From NCBI RefSeq assembly GCF_013030985.1, contig NZ_WPYP01000008.1, forward strand, positions 225,080 to 289,079: a stretch of DNA of 64,000 nucleotides, in the 5' to 3' direction. This DNA comes from Ruegeria arenilitoris. Lineage in GTDB: Bacteria; Pseudomonadota; Alphaproteobacteria; Rhodobacterales; Rhodobacteraceae. Both the position numbers and the translations under genes were made by a program. Positions 36,465-44,424 of the stretch are shown piece after piece. The number at the start of each line of letters is the position of its first letter. Within the stretch, counting starts at the first letter, position 1. The notes under the pieces were generated by a model. It searched no databases. It was not told the DNA's origin and worked only from the letters and a program-made list of their open reading frames with translations.

Positions 36465-36734
36465 ATGGACGACATTACCGAAGATCAGGCCTCTGCCAAC
36501 TACCGTGTAACCGCAGGCGAACTGCGTCAGTTTATCGAACGGTTCGAACGACTGGATGCGGAAAAGAAGGACCTGGCGGAACAGCAAAAAGAGGTGATGG
36601 CCGAGGCCAAAGCCCGCGGTTACGATACCAAGGTTATGCGCAAGGTGATCGCGCTGCGTAAACGCGACAAAGACGATATCGCCGAAGAAGAAGCCGTGCT
36701 GGAAATGTACAAAGAAGCGCTGGGCATGAGCTGA
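36465..36734 (+). CDS. gapR: GapR-family DNA-binding protein (DUF2312)
   Basis: 89 aa. YRVTAGELRQFIERFERLDAEKK followed by AEAKARGYDTKVMRKVIALRKRDKDDIAEEEAVLEMY is the DUF2312 signature. Caulobacter GapR encircles overtwisted DNA ahead of replication forks and transcription. Length normal. Ribosome site GGGAGAGACGTAA; terminator follows. Confidence 0.95.
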   Translation: MDDITEDQASANYRVTAGELRQFIERFERLDAEKKDLAEQQKEVMAEAKARGYDTKVMRKVIALRKRDKDDIAEEEAVLEMYKEALGMS

Positions 36735-36753
36735 GGCCCGACTGACGGGCCCC
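36735..36753 (+). terminator. Hairpin terminator of gapR
   Basis: GGCCCG-ACTGA-CGGGCC followed by CCTTTAAAT. Short T-run but placed directly after the stop. Confidence 0.6.
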
Positions 36754-36950
36754 TTTAAATGCGCAAAACATGCGTGCCCCGCAGGGAATTCGCCCACCCG
36801 GGGCACGCACCACAGGTCAGCTTCTCCCAGTTGAAGCTACCGCTAAATGCTCGGAGAATTGGGGCATTTCTGACCCATATTATGTACGCAAAGCCCCTAA
36901 CCGAATGGTTGCGCATTTGCGGATTCAACTAGCTAAATTTCGAAATGAGA

Positions 36951-37826
36951 TCAGGGTTTCAGAACTCGAACACCGGGAATGGTGCCAAGCCGTTCAAGAT
37001 CCTGCTCATACAACTCGGAAAACGCGTCGACGATCTCGGTGCTCCAACCGGGCAGGTGCAGTTCTTCTTCGATTTCTTCCGGCTGCGCGTGATCGTCGAA
37101 TATTCGAGCCATGTTTTCGTGCAGGCTCGCCTTGCTTTGGGCTGAATCCTGATCGGTGAGCGTCAGCACTTCGCTCCGGCCTGTTTCATCCAGCAATGAC
37201 AGCAACAGATCGTGTTCGTCTTCCAGGGGCGTGTCTTCGCTCAGGCCAGCCAGAGCGCGAATGATATCACCCCAGATAAAGGGGGTGTCTTCGTTACCCC
37301 ACAAGGTAATCTGAACGCTGGGCGCAAGATCTCGGATGTCCTCGATCATTCCGATCCAGCTCAGGCAGCTCAGATCGGTATTCCGAATTGCGTCGGTTCG
37401 CGCTTGTTCCGGCAGCGACATCAGCAGTTTTGGAACGAAACTACCCGGGTTTCTCAGCCCCATGAACAACTCAACCTGATGGTCGTGAAAGTTCTGCTCC
37501 AACAAGGCCATTCTGCGGCCAGCGAAAGGGTACAACTGGCCATCCTGTAGCGCCATTTCCAGTTCGCCTGCAAAACTGCCGCTTGAGTAGATTGCCCGCC
37601 GGGTGCCTCCGCCGCTCGGTAGAATGCCATTGATAGTCTGTTCGGCGAGGAGTTCACCTGGTGCGGTTTCGAATCTGTCAAATGCTGGCTTGAACACGCG
37701 TTTGTATCGTCGCGGGCCAAAAAAGGCAGCCCCATGCGTCGCCAAGGCGGATGCGTTTTTTTTCAACGAGGCCAACACTCGACCTTCGTCGGTAAAAGCT
37801 ACGCCTGCGTGGAAAACAACCTGCAT
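36951..37826 (-). CDS. Hypothetical protein, possibly degenerate sulfotransferase-like
   Basis: 291 aa, no clear family. The start VFHAGVAFTDEGRVLASLKKNASALATHGAAFFGP resembles the P-loop opening of roseobacter sulfotransferase-like proteins (VFHIGxxKTGTTSLQ) with the K-T-G-T-T core lost, so any relation would be to an inactive or diverged member. The C-terminal part is acidic (DHAQPEEIEEELHLPG). Codon use is backbone-like. Lies just before tRNA-Thr; transcribed away from it. Confidence 0.6.
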   Translation of the reverse strand: MQVVFHAGVAFTDEGRVLASLKKNASALATHGAAFFGPRRYKRVFKPAFDRFETAPGELLAEQTINGILPSGGGTRRAIYSSGSFAGELEMALQDGQLYPFAGRRMALLEQNFHDHQVELFMGLRNPGSFVPKLLMSLPEQARTDAIRNTDLSCLSWIGMIEDIRDLAPSVQITLWGNEDTPFIWGDIIRALAGLSEDTPLEDEHDLLLSLLDETGRSEVLTLTDQDSAQSKASLHENMARIFDDHAQPEEIEEELHLPGWSTEIVDAFSELYEQDLERLGTIPGVRVLKP

Positions 37827-38006
37827 TTTCGGTTCTTGCCCCTGCTTTTGCCCCGCTTGCCGGGTTACAGTCTGTGGCCAGAACAGTCAAACCCACGCCA
37901 CTTTGCACGGAGGAATCTTTGCACAGCCATGAAAACCGCCAATCCCTAAGTTAAGATAAAAAATGGGCTTGCAGTCCACAACAGGAGAAAGTAATCGACA
38001 CCAAGT

Positions 38007-38082
38007 GCCCCTATAGCTCAGCTGGTAGAGCAACTGATTTGTAATCAGTAGGTCCGCGGTTCGAGTCCGTGTGGGGGCACCA
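38007..38082 (+). tRNA. tRNA-Thr(TGT)
   Basis: Full cloverleaf: acceptor GCCCCTA/TGGGGGC, D arm with AGCTCAGCTGGTAGAGC, anticodon arm ACTGA-TTTGTAA-TCAGT (anticodon TGT), T arm CGCGG-TTCGAGT-CCGTG, discriminator A and encoded CCA. It is the integration target of the element to its right; its 3' half is duplicated at 52113. Confidence 0.97.
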
Positions 38083-38083
38083 C
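38034..38083 (+). repeat. attL core (tRNA-Thr 3' half)
   Basis: 50 bp from CTGATTTGTAATCAG to GGGGGCACCAC, identical to 52113-52162. It spans the anticodon arm to the CCA end. Confidence 0.95.
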
Positions 38084-38140
38084 TTCAAGTCATTGAAAAT
38101 AAACGCATTTTTCGAAAGCGCCGAGATCGGCTGCCGCGAA

Positions 38141-38161
38141 TTTTCAAACGTTTTTCAAACG
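38141..38161 (+). repeat. Left arm-type integrase repeats
   Basis: Two direct copies of TTTTCAAACG at 38141 and 38152, 11 bp apart, 58 bp inside the left core. The same pair occurs at the right end with identical spacing (51966 and 51977). Confidence 0.7.
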
Positions 38162-38278
38162 CTCGCAGCTTCATCGCCTCGTCGTTTAAACGCGTCGGCG
38201 ACTCAGTGAAGAATTTCCAGGGTGCGCCAAAATCTTGCCACATCAGAGCTTTAGCGTTCCGCCGAACAGGAGGCTTCT

Positions 38279-39076
38279 TTGCTCAGTAGGTGGGAAAACA
38301 CGGAACCGTACTCTCAGCCTGTCCAGTCGATTTGGCTGGGTGGAGATAGGTTTCCCTTGCCTGCGGATTTGATCAAGGGCCTCAGCTTTCTGCTCCCTTT
38401 TGTGCAGCGAAAAGGGAATCCTGTCGAGGAATGGGTTCATCTGATCAACGGTAAGCTGCTTGTCATCACCAACAGTTTGATTGTCGACTATGAGATTTCG
38501 GCCGAAGCTCTTCCCGATCTCAAGTTCGACGCCAAAGTGATCCGAGCTTTGTCAGCCTTTGGGTCAGCCCCCTCATATCTGATCAACGACCAAGAAGACT
38601 TTTGTCTGGAGTGGGACGACGGCCAACGGTTTTTCATATCCAGCAAGGGTTTTTTGAAACCCATATGGTTTGGGAATTACAAACCGACCAATAACGACCG
38701 TTCCGCTGCAATTGACACCTACTGGGGGTTCGACACTGGGGTGGCGCTGGACGATCAGACTCGTTCAAAACTTTGTAGGTCGTTGTCACCTGCTAAGTTG
38801 CATCAGGATGTCTTTGTTTCACCGAGGTACGTTGTATCACGCATGAAATCCTTGCCTCACGTTGATGGCTGGACGAGTGAACACGTCGATGACTTTGAAA
38901 ACAACTCCGTCCGCCCGATGCGCTTTGATCGCAAAGCGTTTGTCCAGATGATCAAAGTAGCCAAGGAAATCGACTTCACCTGTAGCCCCGTTTGCTTTCG
39001 GCATGGCAATGGACGCGGCTTGTTGATTGAAAGAACACTTGGGTCTGATGCTCCTGATTTGGAGTGGGTCGAATGA
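38279..39076 (+). CDS. Cargo protein A, unknown (tentative clamp-like fold)
   Basis: 265 aa starting at TTG 38279, chosen because AGGAGG lies 5 bp upstream; no in-frame ATG is nearby. No family recognised. The pattern of EEWVHLINGKLLVITNSLIVDYE, LKFDAKVIRALSAFG and FDRKAFVQMIKVAKEIDF...GRGLLIE recalls beta-clamp-like domains (alternating strand and helix with K-A-F/L-x-K-x-A-K), but this is only an impression. Its stop overlaps the next ATG as ATGA, so it heads a coupled trio. More AT-rich than the chromosome around it. Confidence 0.7.
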   Translation: MLSRWENTEPYSQPVQSIWLGGDRFPLPADLIKGLSFLLPFVQRKGNPVEEWVHLINGKLLVITNSLIVDYEISAEALPDLKFDAKVIRALSAFGSAPSYLINDQEDFCLEWDDGQRFFISSKGFLKPIWFGNYKPTNNDRSAAIDTYWGFDTGVALDDQTRSKLCRSLSPAKLHQDVFVSPRYVVSRMKSLPHVDGWTSEHVDDFENNSVRPMRFDRKAFVQMIKVAKEIDFTCSPVCFRHGNGRGLLIERTLGSDAPDLEWVE

Positions 39077-39696
39077 CTGACCTGCGTGATGGCTTCCTTT
39101 ATCACCCTGACGGTGACAGTGCGACCGACCAACTTAGGCGACTGGTCGCAGGCGAATATAATCTGTCATTGGACGACTTGTTTAGCTCGACGCTCGATGA
39201 AGCAGACGAGGCAATCCTGAAAGCCGAACAAGAGCATCTGAAGGCAGAAGAGGCGCTTCGTCGCCTTGAGGTCAAAGTCAGGAGTTTGAGGGAACGTAAG
39301 GTCGAAGTTGAGAGCGCAATTCGCGAATTTGAAACAAGCGGTGAAATCAACGAAGTCCTCTATCCCGAGTGCCATAAGTTGTTGGCGGCGGAACGTCGTG
39401 AGTTTTCCTCCGCTGACGCCGAAGCAAAAGCGAGCGAGATCGAAAAAGCGGAAACCGCAGTAGCCGGTGCGTTAGGTTCCGGCTGGGATGTCGAAGATAC
39501 TCACGCGGATGACGAATTTGTCTATGTTACAGTCAAGCGTAAAAGAGTGAAGGCACCTACAACGCCGCGCCCCACGCGGGACACCATCATTGAGAAGGTT
39601 AGGCAAGCGTTTGATGTTTATGGCGACGCCTTCAAAAACCGTGTGAAGCCAGCGCGCCTCGCAAGTGTTGTCGTTGGACGACCGAGGGCACCGTGA
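39073..39696 (+). CDS. Cargo protein B, coiled-coil protein of unknown function
   Basis: 207 aa from ATG 39073, overlapping the stop of gene A (ATGA). Residues about 45-140 form a long coiled coil (ADEAILKAEQEHLKAEEALRRLEVKVRSLRERK region), followed by a basic C-terminal third (VKRKRVKAPTTPRPTRDTIIEKVRQAF). That suggests a structural or DNA-contacting role. No known family. The stop overlaps gene C as GTGA. Confidence 0.7.
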   Translation: MTDLRDGFLYHPDGDSATDQLRRLVAGEYNLSLDDLFSSTLDEADEAILKAEQEHLKAEEALRRLEVKVRSLRERKVEVESAIREFETSGEINEVLYPECHKLLAAERREFSSADAEAKASEIEKAETAVAGALGSGWDVEDTHADDEFVYVTVKRKRVKAPTTPRPTRDTIIEKVRQAFDVYGDAFKNRVKPARLASVVVGRPRAP

Positions 39697-39998
39697 ATAA
39701 GATCGAGTACGATGGGAAAGTTCTCGAGCAAGACCTTTGGAAGCTCTTTTCGGAACATCCAGACCAACCCAGCGATACTATCTTGTTCTTCTCGCAGCTA
39801 AAACCGCTGCTCAAGCCAGTGAAGTTCGAAGATGAAACGCGGATTTATCACCTGTTCGAGCACAGTACAGTGCCCGCACCCGCGAGTAATGCCCGATGGC
39901 GGGCAACCGTGACGCAGAAGAACCTGCGTCGCGTCGCTAACGCTATGTCTAAGGCATGTAGTGACGTTGCTATTCAGTACTTGGGGAAAGCTAGCTAG
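39693..39998 (+). CDS. Cargo protein C, unknown
   Basis: 101 aa starting at GTG 39693 within the GTGA overlap with gene B. Contains SEHPDQPSDTILFFSQLKPLLKPVKF and a basic C-terminal helix (QKNLRRVANAMSKACSDVAIQYL). No recognised motif. Completes the A-B-C coupled trio; 170 bp separate it from gene D. Confidence 0.65.
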   Translation: MNKIEYDGKVLEQDLWKLFSEHPDQPSDTILFFSQLKPLLKPVKFEDETRIYHLFEHSTVPAPASNARWRATVTQKNLRRVANAMSKACSDVAIQYLGKAS

Positions 39999-40055
39999 GC
40001 TCACTTGCCGATGAAAGAATTTAGCACTCCCTCTGTGCGAGTGCCATTGCGCTGT

Positions 40056-40106
40056 ATTCTCAATATCTGGTATGATGGTCAAAAGAACCCCCATCATTCT
40101 GAGAAT
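40056..40106 (+). promoter_or_regulatory. Nested inverted repeats upstream of cargo gene D
   Basis: Outer arms ATTCTCA (40056-40062) and TGAGAAT (40100-40106); inner arms ATGATGG (40072-40078) and CCATCAT (40091-40097) with a 12-bp centre. No T-run follows. It could be an operator or an RNA hairpin that separates the two cargo trios; it lies 63 bp before the D start. Confidence 0.55.
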
Positions 40107-40168
40107 AGCGCGACTCGAGCGGAAACACGCGCCATTTGTCAGCAAAACTTTGAGGCGCAGGTCAAGAA

Positions 40169-41539
40169 TTGTTAATTCGTCCACGACTTACTGACTACCA
40201 TGGCATTCATGCCGCTCAGGTCGATCTCGACTTTGCTATTCCATTTCTGGACGAAGATATTCCACTCTACCTTGACCCTTTTATGCTCTGGCGCTCACCG
40301 TCGCAGCAGGATCAATCGCTCCACACCAGCCTCATCAACGCTTTCAACCATTTGGGTCTGCTGGCGTCACAAGGCCGGGAAGCTGAGGCAATCGAAACAC
40401 TGGTCATTGCGTCCGAATGCGACGAAGTTGGCCTTGGAACTTCGCTTACAAGAAAGGGAAAGCGGATCGGCGCGGAAAAGGCCAAAGAGATCGTCGCCCT
40501 CTTCAAAACGATCCCCCACTATCAGCAACATGGGTTTCGCCATTTTGAAGAAATTCAGTTCTTTGTCGAAGGCATTTCAAAGGACCGAATTTCGGATATT
40601 AGCTGCAACTTTCTGAAATCTTTCCTAATAGACTTCACGATTGACCAGTGTGAACGGCACAACATACCAACTCAGTCGTGCACAGTGGAACATGTATACG
40701 ACTACCGTGCGAACAAGTTTGTCCGAGAGAGCGGCGTTACGCTGCCCGTGAACCCTGAGAACAACGAACCAATCATCCTTGTGCCAAAGCGTTGGATGCG
40801 CTTCGCGCCTTGGATCAACTACGATGAGTACTTTGAGAAGCACTGCCCGCAGGATGAGGTTTCCCATAATCCCGAGGAACTTACACGTGTCAAAGTACTG
40901 AGCTATAATCGGCACAACTACGGCGCTGTTGAGCAGTATATTCAGGCCAAAGAACGCAGCTTTGAGGATTGTGAAAACGATCCGCTCTTTTCGCAAATTC
41001 CTGTCACCTCCGCGAAACGAGTATTTGCCCAGATCAAAAAGTTGCCCACCGGAAAAACCGGCGGCGCAGACATCAAATATGAAAACCTTGTTGGACGTCT
41101 GCTCCCGTCGTTGTTGTACCCAAAACTCGATTTCGCACAGGAGCAAGCACGAACTGATGACGGCGTGTCCATCCGCGACTTGATCTTCTACAACACGCGT
41201 TCAACGCCGTTGCTGCAAGAATTGATGGACGACTATGGGTCTCGTCAGATCACGTTTGAAATGAAAAATGTTGCAGCCGTTGAACGCACGCACATCGACC
41301 AGATCAACCGCTACCTGACTGATGACTTAGGGAAGTTCGGTGTGCTCGTTACCCGCAATCCTTTGAAAAAGGCAGAGATGACCAGAACCGTTAATCTGTG
41401 GGCTGGGCAAAGAAAATCGGTCATTGCTTTGACAGACGCGGATTTGGAGCAAATGGTCGAAGTGTTTGAAAGTAAGCAGCGTGACCCAATTGATATTGTT
41501 AACAAGAAATACGTCGAATTTCGACGTGCTTGCCCTTAG
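40169..41539 (+). CDS. Cargo protein D, PD-(D/E)XK/Mrr-like nuclease-domain protein
   Basis: 456 aa from TTG 40169 (no in-frame ATG before LDPFMLW at residue 38; upstream GAGGCGCAGG is a weak ribosome site). The first ~300 residues have no recognised domain (LDEDIPLYLDPFMLWRSPS, KTIPHYQQHGFRHFEEIQ). The C-terminal ~120 residues fit a PD-(D/E)XK nuclease: Asp in SIRDLIFYN, E-x-K in TFEMKNV, then IDQINRYL and FGVLVTR as in Mrr-like folds. The predicted role is DNA cleavage or restriction. The stop overlaps the ribosome site of gene E. Confidence 0.75.
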   Translation: MLIRPRLTDYHGIHAAQVDLDFAIPFLDEDIPLYLDPFMLWRSPSQQDQSLHTSLINAFNHLGLLASQGREAEAIETLVIASECDEVGLGTSLTRKGKRIGAEKAKEIVALFKTIPHYQQHGFRHFEEIQFFVEGISKDRISDISCNFLKSFLIDFTIDQCERHNIPTQSCTVEHVYDYRANKFVRESGVTLPVNPENNEPIILVPKRWMRFAPWINYDEYFEKHCPQDEVSHNPEELTRVKVLSYNRHNYGAVEQYIQAKERSFEDCENDPLFSQIPVTSAKRVFAQIKKLPTGKTGGADIKYENLVGRLLPSLLYPKLDFAQEQARTDDGVSIRDLIFYNTRSTPLLQELMDDYGSRQITFEMKNVAAVERTHIDQINRYLTDDLGKFGVLVTRNPLKKAEMTRTVNLWAGQRKSVIALTDADLEQMVEVFESKQRDPIDIVNKKYVEFRRACP

Positions 41540-41547
41540 GAGGAATT

Positions 41548-41934
41548 ATGCAGTCTAGGGAAGATGTCGAAAGACTCGAAAAGCTGATTGGCCAATTGCA
41601 AGGTCTTCATGCCGAGATTGGTACATTGGCAAAGAAGAGCCCAAATGACGCGATGAATGCTTTTAAGTTGAAGCTGGTCAACAAAGTAGTCGCAATGGGT
41701 AATGAAGTCCTTGGAGAAGGCTACAAACCATTTGAAGAGTTTGATCAGTTCGACTCAGACGATGCTCCGTCAACCAGCGATGTTACAATGGTGATTGCCC
41801 AATACATGGAAGAAGCGGAGCGGTTTCGCTCGGACAACGTAATGGTTGAACGCGGTGTTTGGAAATACGTTGTTAATGGTGTCGCAAGCGACATTAGATC
41901 AGGTCCTCCGACAAAAATTGGGAAAAAGAAATGA
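41548..41934 (+). CDS. Cargo protein E, paralog of F
   Basis: 128 aa from ATG 41548 after a perfect AGGAGG. Helical: LEKLIGQLQGLHAEIGTLAKKSPNDAMNAFKLKLVNKVVAMGNEVL region, an acidic spacer (DQFDSDDAPSTSD), then VTMVIAQYMEEAERFRSDNVM. Residues 26-97 align with residues 37-110 of gene F. A GPPTKIGKKK tail is basic. Function unknown; the tight coupling to a nuclease gene suggests a partner or regulator. Confidence 0.72.
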   Translation: MQSREDVERLEKLIGQLQGLHAEIGTLAKKSPNDAMNAFKLKLVNKVVAMGNEVLGEGYKPFEEFDQFDSDDAPSTSDVTMVIAQYMEEAERFRSDNVMVERGVWKYVVNGVASDIRSGPPTKIGKKK

Positions 41935-42347
41935 GTTTTGAAGAAGAGTACAATTATCACTATATCACAACTTGGGCGGTTGTTGATGAGTACATAGCAA
42001 GCAACGACGTTTTTGAGGCATTGCTTCGTGAGGTCAAAGAGCTTTCGCGAAAAAAGCCCGACGCCACAATGAGCAAGGCAAAAGTTAAAATAGTCAATCG
42101 GGTACTCGAAAACCTATTGACTGTTTTGGAAGGACAGCCAGAGGCGAAATACCTTGAAACACTAGATGACGACGAACTTCCACAAGTTAGCGACGCCGTG
42201 TTGATCATGGTTCAATTTAAGTCGGCGCTTGAATCCTTTTACGACAGATACGTTCAATATGTTGATGGGAGTAAAAAATGGGTAACGAAGGAGTTGTTGG
42301 CTCGCCTACGTGAGGAGTATGAAGAGTACGCAGAAGAAGACGAATAG
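41931..42347 (+). CDS. Cargo protein F, paralog of E
   Basis: 138 aa, ATG within the ATGA overlap of gene E. It has the same plan as E: ELSRKKPDATMSKAKVKIVNRVLENL, acidic spacer ETLDDDELPQVSD, AVLIMVQFKSALESFYDRYV, but a longer acidic end (EEYEEYAEEDE). The pair probably arose by duplication and may form a heterodimer. Convergent with the terminase genes, 23 bp apart. Confidence 0.72.
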   Translation: MSFEEEYNYHYITTWAVVDEYIASNDVFEALLREVKELSRKKPDATMSKAKVKIVNRVLENLLTVLEGQPEAKYLETLDDDELPQVSDAVLIMVQFKSALESFYDRYVQYVDGSKKWVTKELLARLREEYEEYAEEDE

Positions 42348-42370
42348 CGTTTCTTCGTCGGCATGCGTAG

Positions 42371-43087
42371 TTAGTACATTCCGACTAAACTGCTGACCTT
42401 TATCGCCCGCCCGGTCAAATACTGCGAGGCGAACGCCGCCACGATCAGCCCGATCCCAAGATCGCCATGACCTGACGCATTGCGGGATTGGGTGATGATC
42501 TGATTGCCTGCCGCCGTTGTCTGGGTTGTGAACGAGGCCAGGTCTTCCTCAATCTCATCGCGCAGTGGTAAGTCGTGTGCAAACTTCAATTCACCCGATG
42601 CGAACAACACGGCTAAGTTTTCGACCATCAGGGTTTTGGAGGCGTTGCAGTAGCGGCCTTTGGTCGTGTAGTCCGAGCCGCCCGTCATCTGAATGGCCGT
42701 ATGTGGGACGCTCTGCTCAAACAGCATGTCGGATACGACCCGGCCCAAGCTGGTCCCGTCGATAACCAAGTCCGACTTGCCACCGAATGGCGGGGCATTG
42801 CGTAGCTTGATCAGGTGATCCACCACATCCACATAGGACACCCCGCGAAACTTGTCGGCATAGACAATTGTGCGGTCGCGCTGCCCGAGAGTGACTTGGC
42901 ATCCATCGTAGATGGGTAGCTGCTGATCCTTGATCACGCAGACGGTGCTAAAGTCATTGGCCTGTCCAAGGTCGGCCCCGATCCAATACCGCACATAGCC
43001 TTTAACTCTGGGAATGGCCGGGTCTTGGTTCGTTTCGTTCACCACATCGCCGTTAGGGCGATAGATCAGGTTCAAATCCTCGGGCAT
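42371..43087 (-). CDS. Terminase large subunit, nuclease part (separate gene)
   Basis: 238 aa RNase H-like nuclease domain of a phage large terminase: first acidic motif WIGADLGQANDFSTV, central DLVIDGTSLGRVVSDML, and the last acidic region HGDLGIGLIVAAFAS. Starts at ATG 43087 with GGAGGGAGCAGT upstream; the ATPase gene stops 16 bp later in another frame. Normally both domains are one polypeptide, so this is a split terminase rather than a broken one. It would cut DNA during packaging. Confidence 0.82.
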   Translation of the reverse strand: MPEDLNLIYRPNGDVVNETNQDPAIPRVKGYVRYWIGADLGQANDFSTVCVIKDQQLPIYDGCQVTLGQRDRTIVYADKFRGVSYVDVVDHLIKLRNAPPFGGKSDLVIDGTSLGRVVSDMLFEQSVPHTAIQMTGGSDYTTKGRYCNASKTLMVENLAVLFASGELKFAHDLPLRDEIEEDLASFTTQTTAAGNQIITQSRNASGHGDLGIGLIVAAFASQYLTGRAIKVSSLVGMY

Positions 43088-43854
43088 ACTGCTCCCTCCA
43101 TGCTGGTCGCGTTTTCAATGATGGACAGGTCGAAATAGGACGTGCCGTCTGACAGGAATTCGCACATGACCTCCTGCCTGAACCGTGTGGCCGATAGCTG
43201 GGAACGAAGACGTTCGACACGGGGCGCTAGGCGGGGGATCGACGTTCCGGGCACCTTGATCCGATGCACGCTGTCTTTGGGTTCGAGAAACAGGCTCGCG
43301 AACAGGTTGTTCTTCCCGGCTGGTGTGCTGGCGTAGAATGTCTGCCCATCGTCCTTGAGCATCGGTAGCAAGGCGACAACAACATCTTCGCCGCCGTTGG
43401 CACCGGGCAGATACGCCATCTCATCAACAAGCAGCAGATCGGCGGTGTAACCCCGGATCGTGGCCCCGGACGCTGGCACGGCGATGAACCGCCCGCCATT
43501 GCTACATTCAATCTCTGTCTGTGTCGCACGCTCTACCACGAGATCGGTCGCGCGCAGGTACAGTTGCACTTTGCGCGTTATCTCGCGTGTCTGACGTTCT
43601 GCTGGCGCGAGACATATGGTTGTGCCGCCGCGCTCAAGTTCACGAACACCGCGCGTTGCCAGAACACAGGATTTACCTGCCTGACGACAAACCAGCAGGG
43701 CAACGGTCTGAGCGGCTGATGTGATCGCTTCGACCTGCCAAGGGTCCGGCAAGGCGTTCGGGATTTCCTGCTGTAGGAAATGCGCCATCTTCGCCGCCGG
43801 GTCGAGATCACGTTCGAGGCCAAGGCACCAGTCATGGAAGGCATCAAATGGCAT
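43072..43854 (-). CDS. Terminase large subunit, ATPase part (separate gene)
   Basis: 260 aa from Met at 43854 (MPFDAFHDWCLGLERDLDP), which follows GGGAGAACGGCG; the frame to 43935 overlaps the upstream gene with poor sequence. Terminase ATPase motifs: Walker A-like VCRQAGKSC, Walker B LLLVDEMAYLP, and the coupling motif YASTPAG. Ends EGAVCPRI with its stop inside the next gene. Provides packaging-motor ATP hydrolysis. Confidence 0.82.
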   Translation of the reverse strand: MPFDAFHDWCLGLERDLDPAAKMAHFLQQEIPNALPDPWQVEAITSAAQTVALLVCRQAGKSCVLATRGVRELERGGTTICLAPAERQTREITRKVQLYLRATDLVVERATQTEIECSNGGRFIAVPASGATIRGYTADLLLVDEMAYLPGANGGEDVVVALLPMLKDDGQTFYASTPAGKNNLFASLFLEPKDSVHRIKVPGTSIPRLAPRVERLRSQLSATRFRQEVMCEFLSDGTSYFDLSIIENATSMEGAVCPRI

Positions 43855-44422
43855 CGCCGTTCTCCCGACTGACCGACAGAACGTGGTGGCGCATCCGGCG
43901 CAGCAGCGGTTCGCGGGCAGCGGGCACCTCGTCACAAACCTCTTGCAGGATGGTGCGGAGCGTGACCCATTCCTTGGACTCGGCCAGAGATACGTTGACC
44001 GTCAGGTTTTGGGCCAGCTTGCCCTGCATGGTAGCAATATCGCGCAGGACTTTCCGCAATCCCTCCATTGCGGCCAGAGCAAACCCGTCGTCTTCGTTCT
44101 GCTCCGCCTTGGTGATCAGCTTTTCCACCCGCCGCGCCAAGGACTCATAGGTCATGGCGATGTCCATGCGGTCTTGGTTGATGATGTCGGTATCTGCCTC
44201 AATCCCCTGAATGCGCGTCTCGGCCATGATTTCCCGGCGCATTTCTTCGGTGATCTTGTCGTCCCGATACCGCTGGACGGTCGAATAATCGACGCCAAGG
44301 CGACGGGCGATTTCAGCCATAGATCGTCGCCCTAGCACAATGTCCTTGATGATCTCGTCCTTGTCGGGCCGCATGTCGATGATCGCCCTGCGGCCCGAGT
44401 TCTTGTTCCCACCCTGCGCCAT
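43844..44422 (-). CDS. Putative small terminase or HTH regulator
   Basis: 192 aa. N-terminal HTH IVLGRRSMAEIARRLGVDYSTVQRYRDDKI followed by long helices (YESLARRVEKLITKAEQNEDD, RKVLRDIATMQGKLA). Its place directly before the terminase ATPase gene, which overlaps it by 11 bp, makes a small terminase subunit likely. It would recognise the packaging site; the alternative is a general DNA-binding regulator. Confidence 0.65.
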   Translation of the reverse strand: MAQGGNKNSGRRAIIDMRPDKDEIIKDIVLGRRSMAEIARRLGVDYSTVQRYRDDKITEEMRREIMAETRIQGIEADTDIINQDRMDIAMTYESLARRVEKLITKAEQNEDDGFALAAMEGLRKVLRDIATMQGKLAQNLTVNVSLAESKEWVTLRTILQEVCDEVPAAREPLLRRMRHHVLSVSRENGDAI

Positions 44423-44424
44423 AA

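Noticed and set aside
42371..43854. Terminase large subunit interrupted by a frameshift
   Set aside because: The nuclease half has its own ATG with GGAGG at the right distance, and the halves overlap; two genes explain it better, although a base error cannot be excluded.
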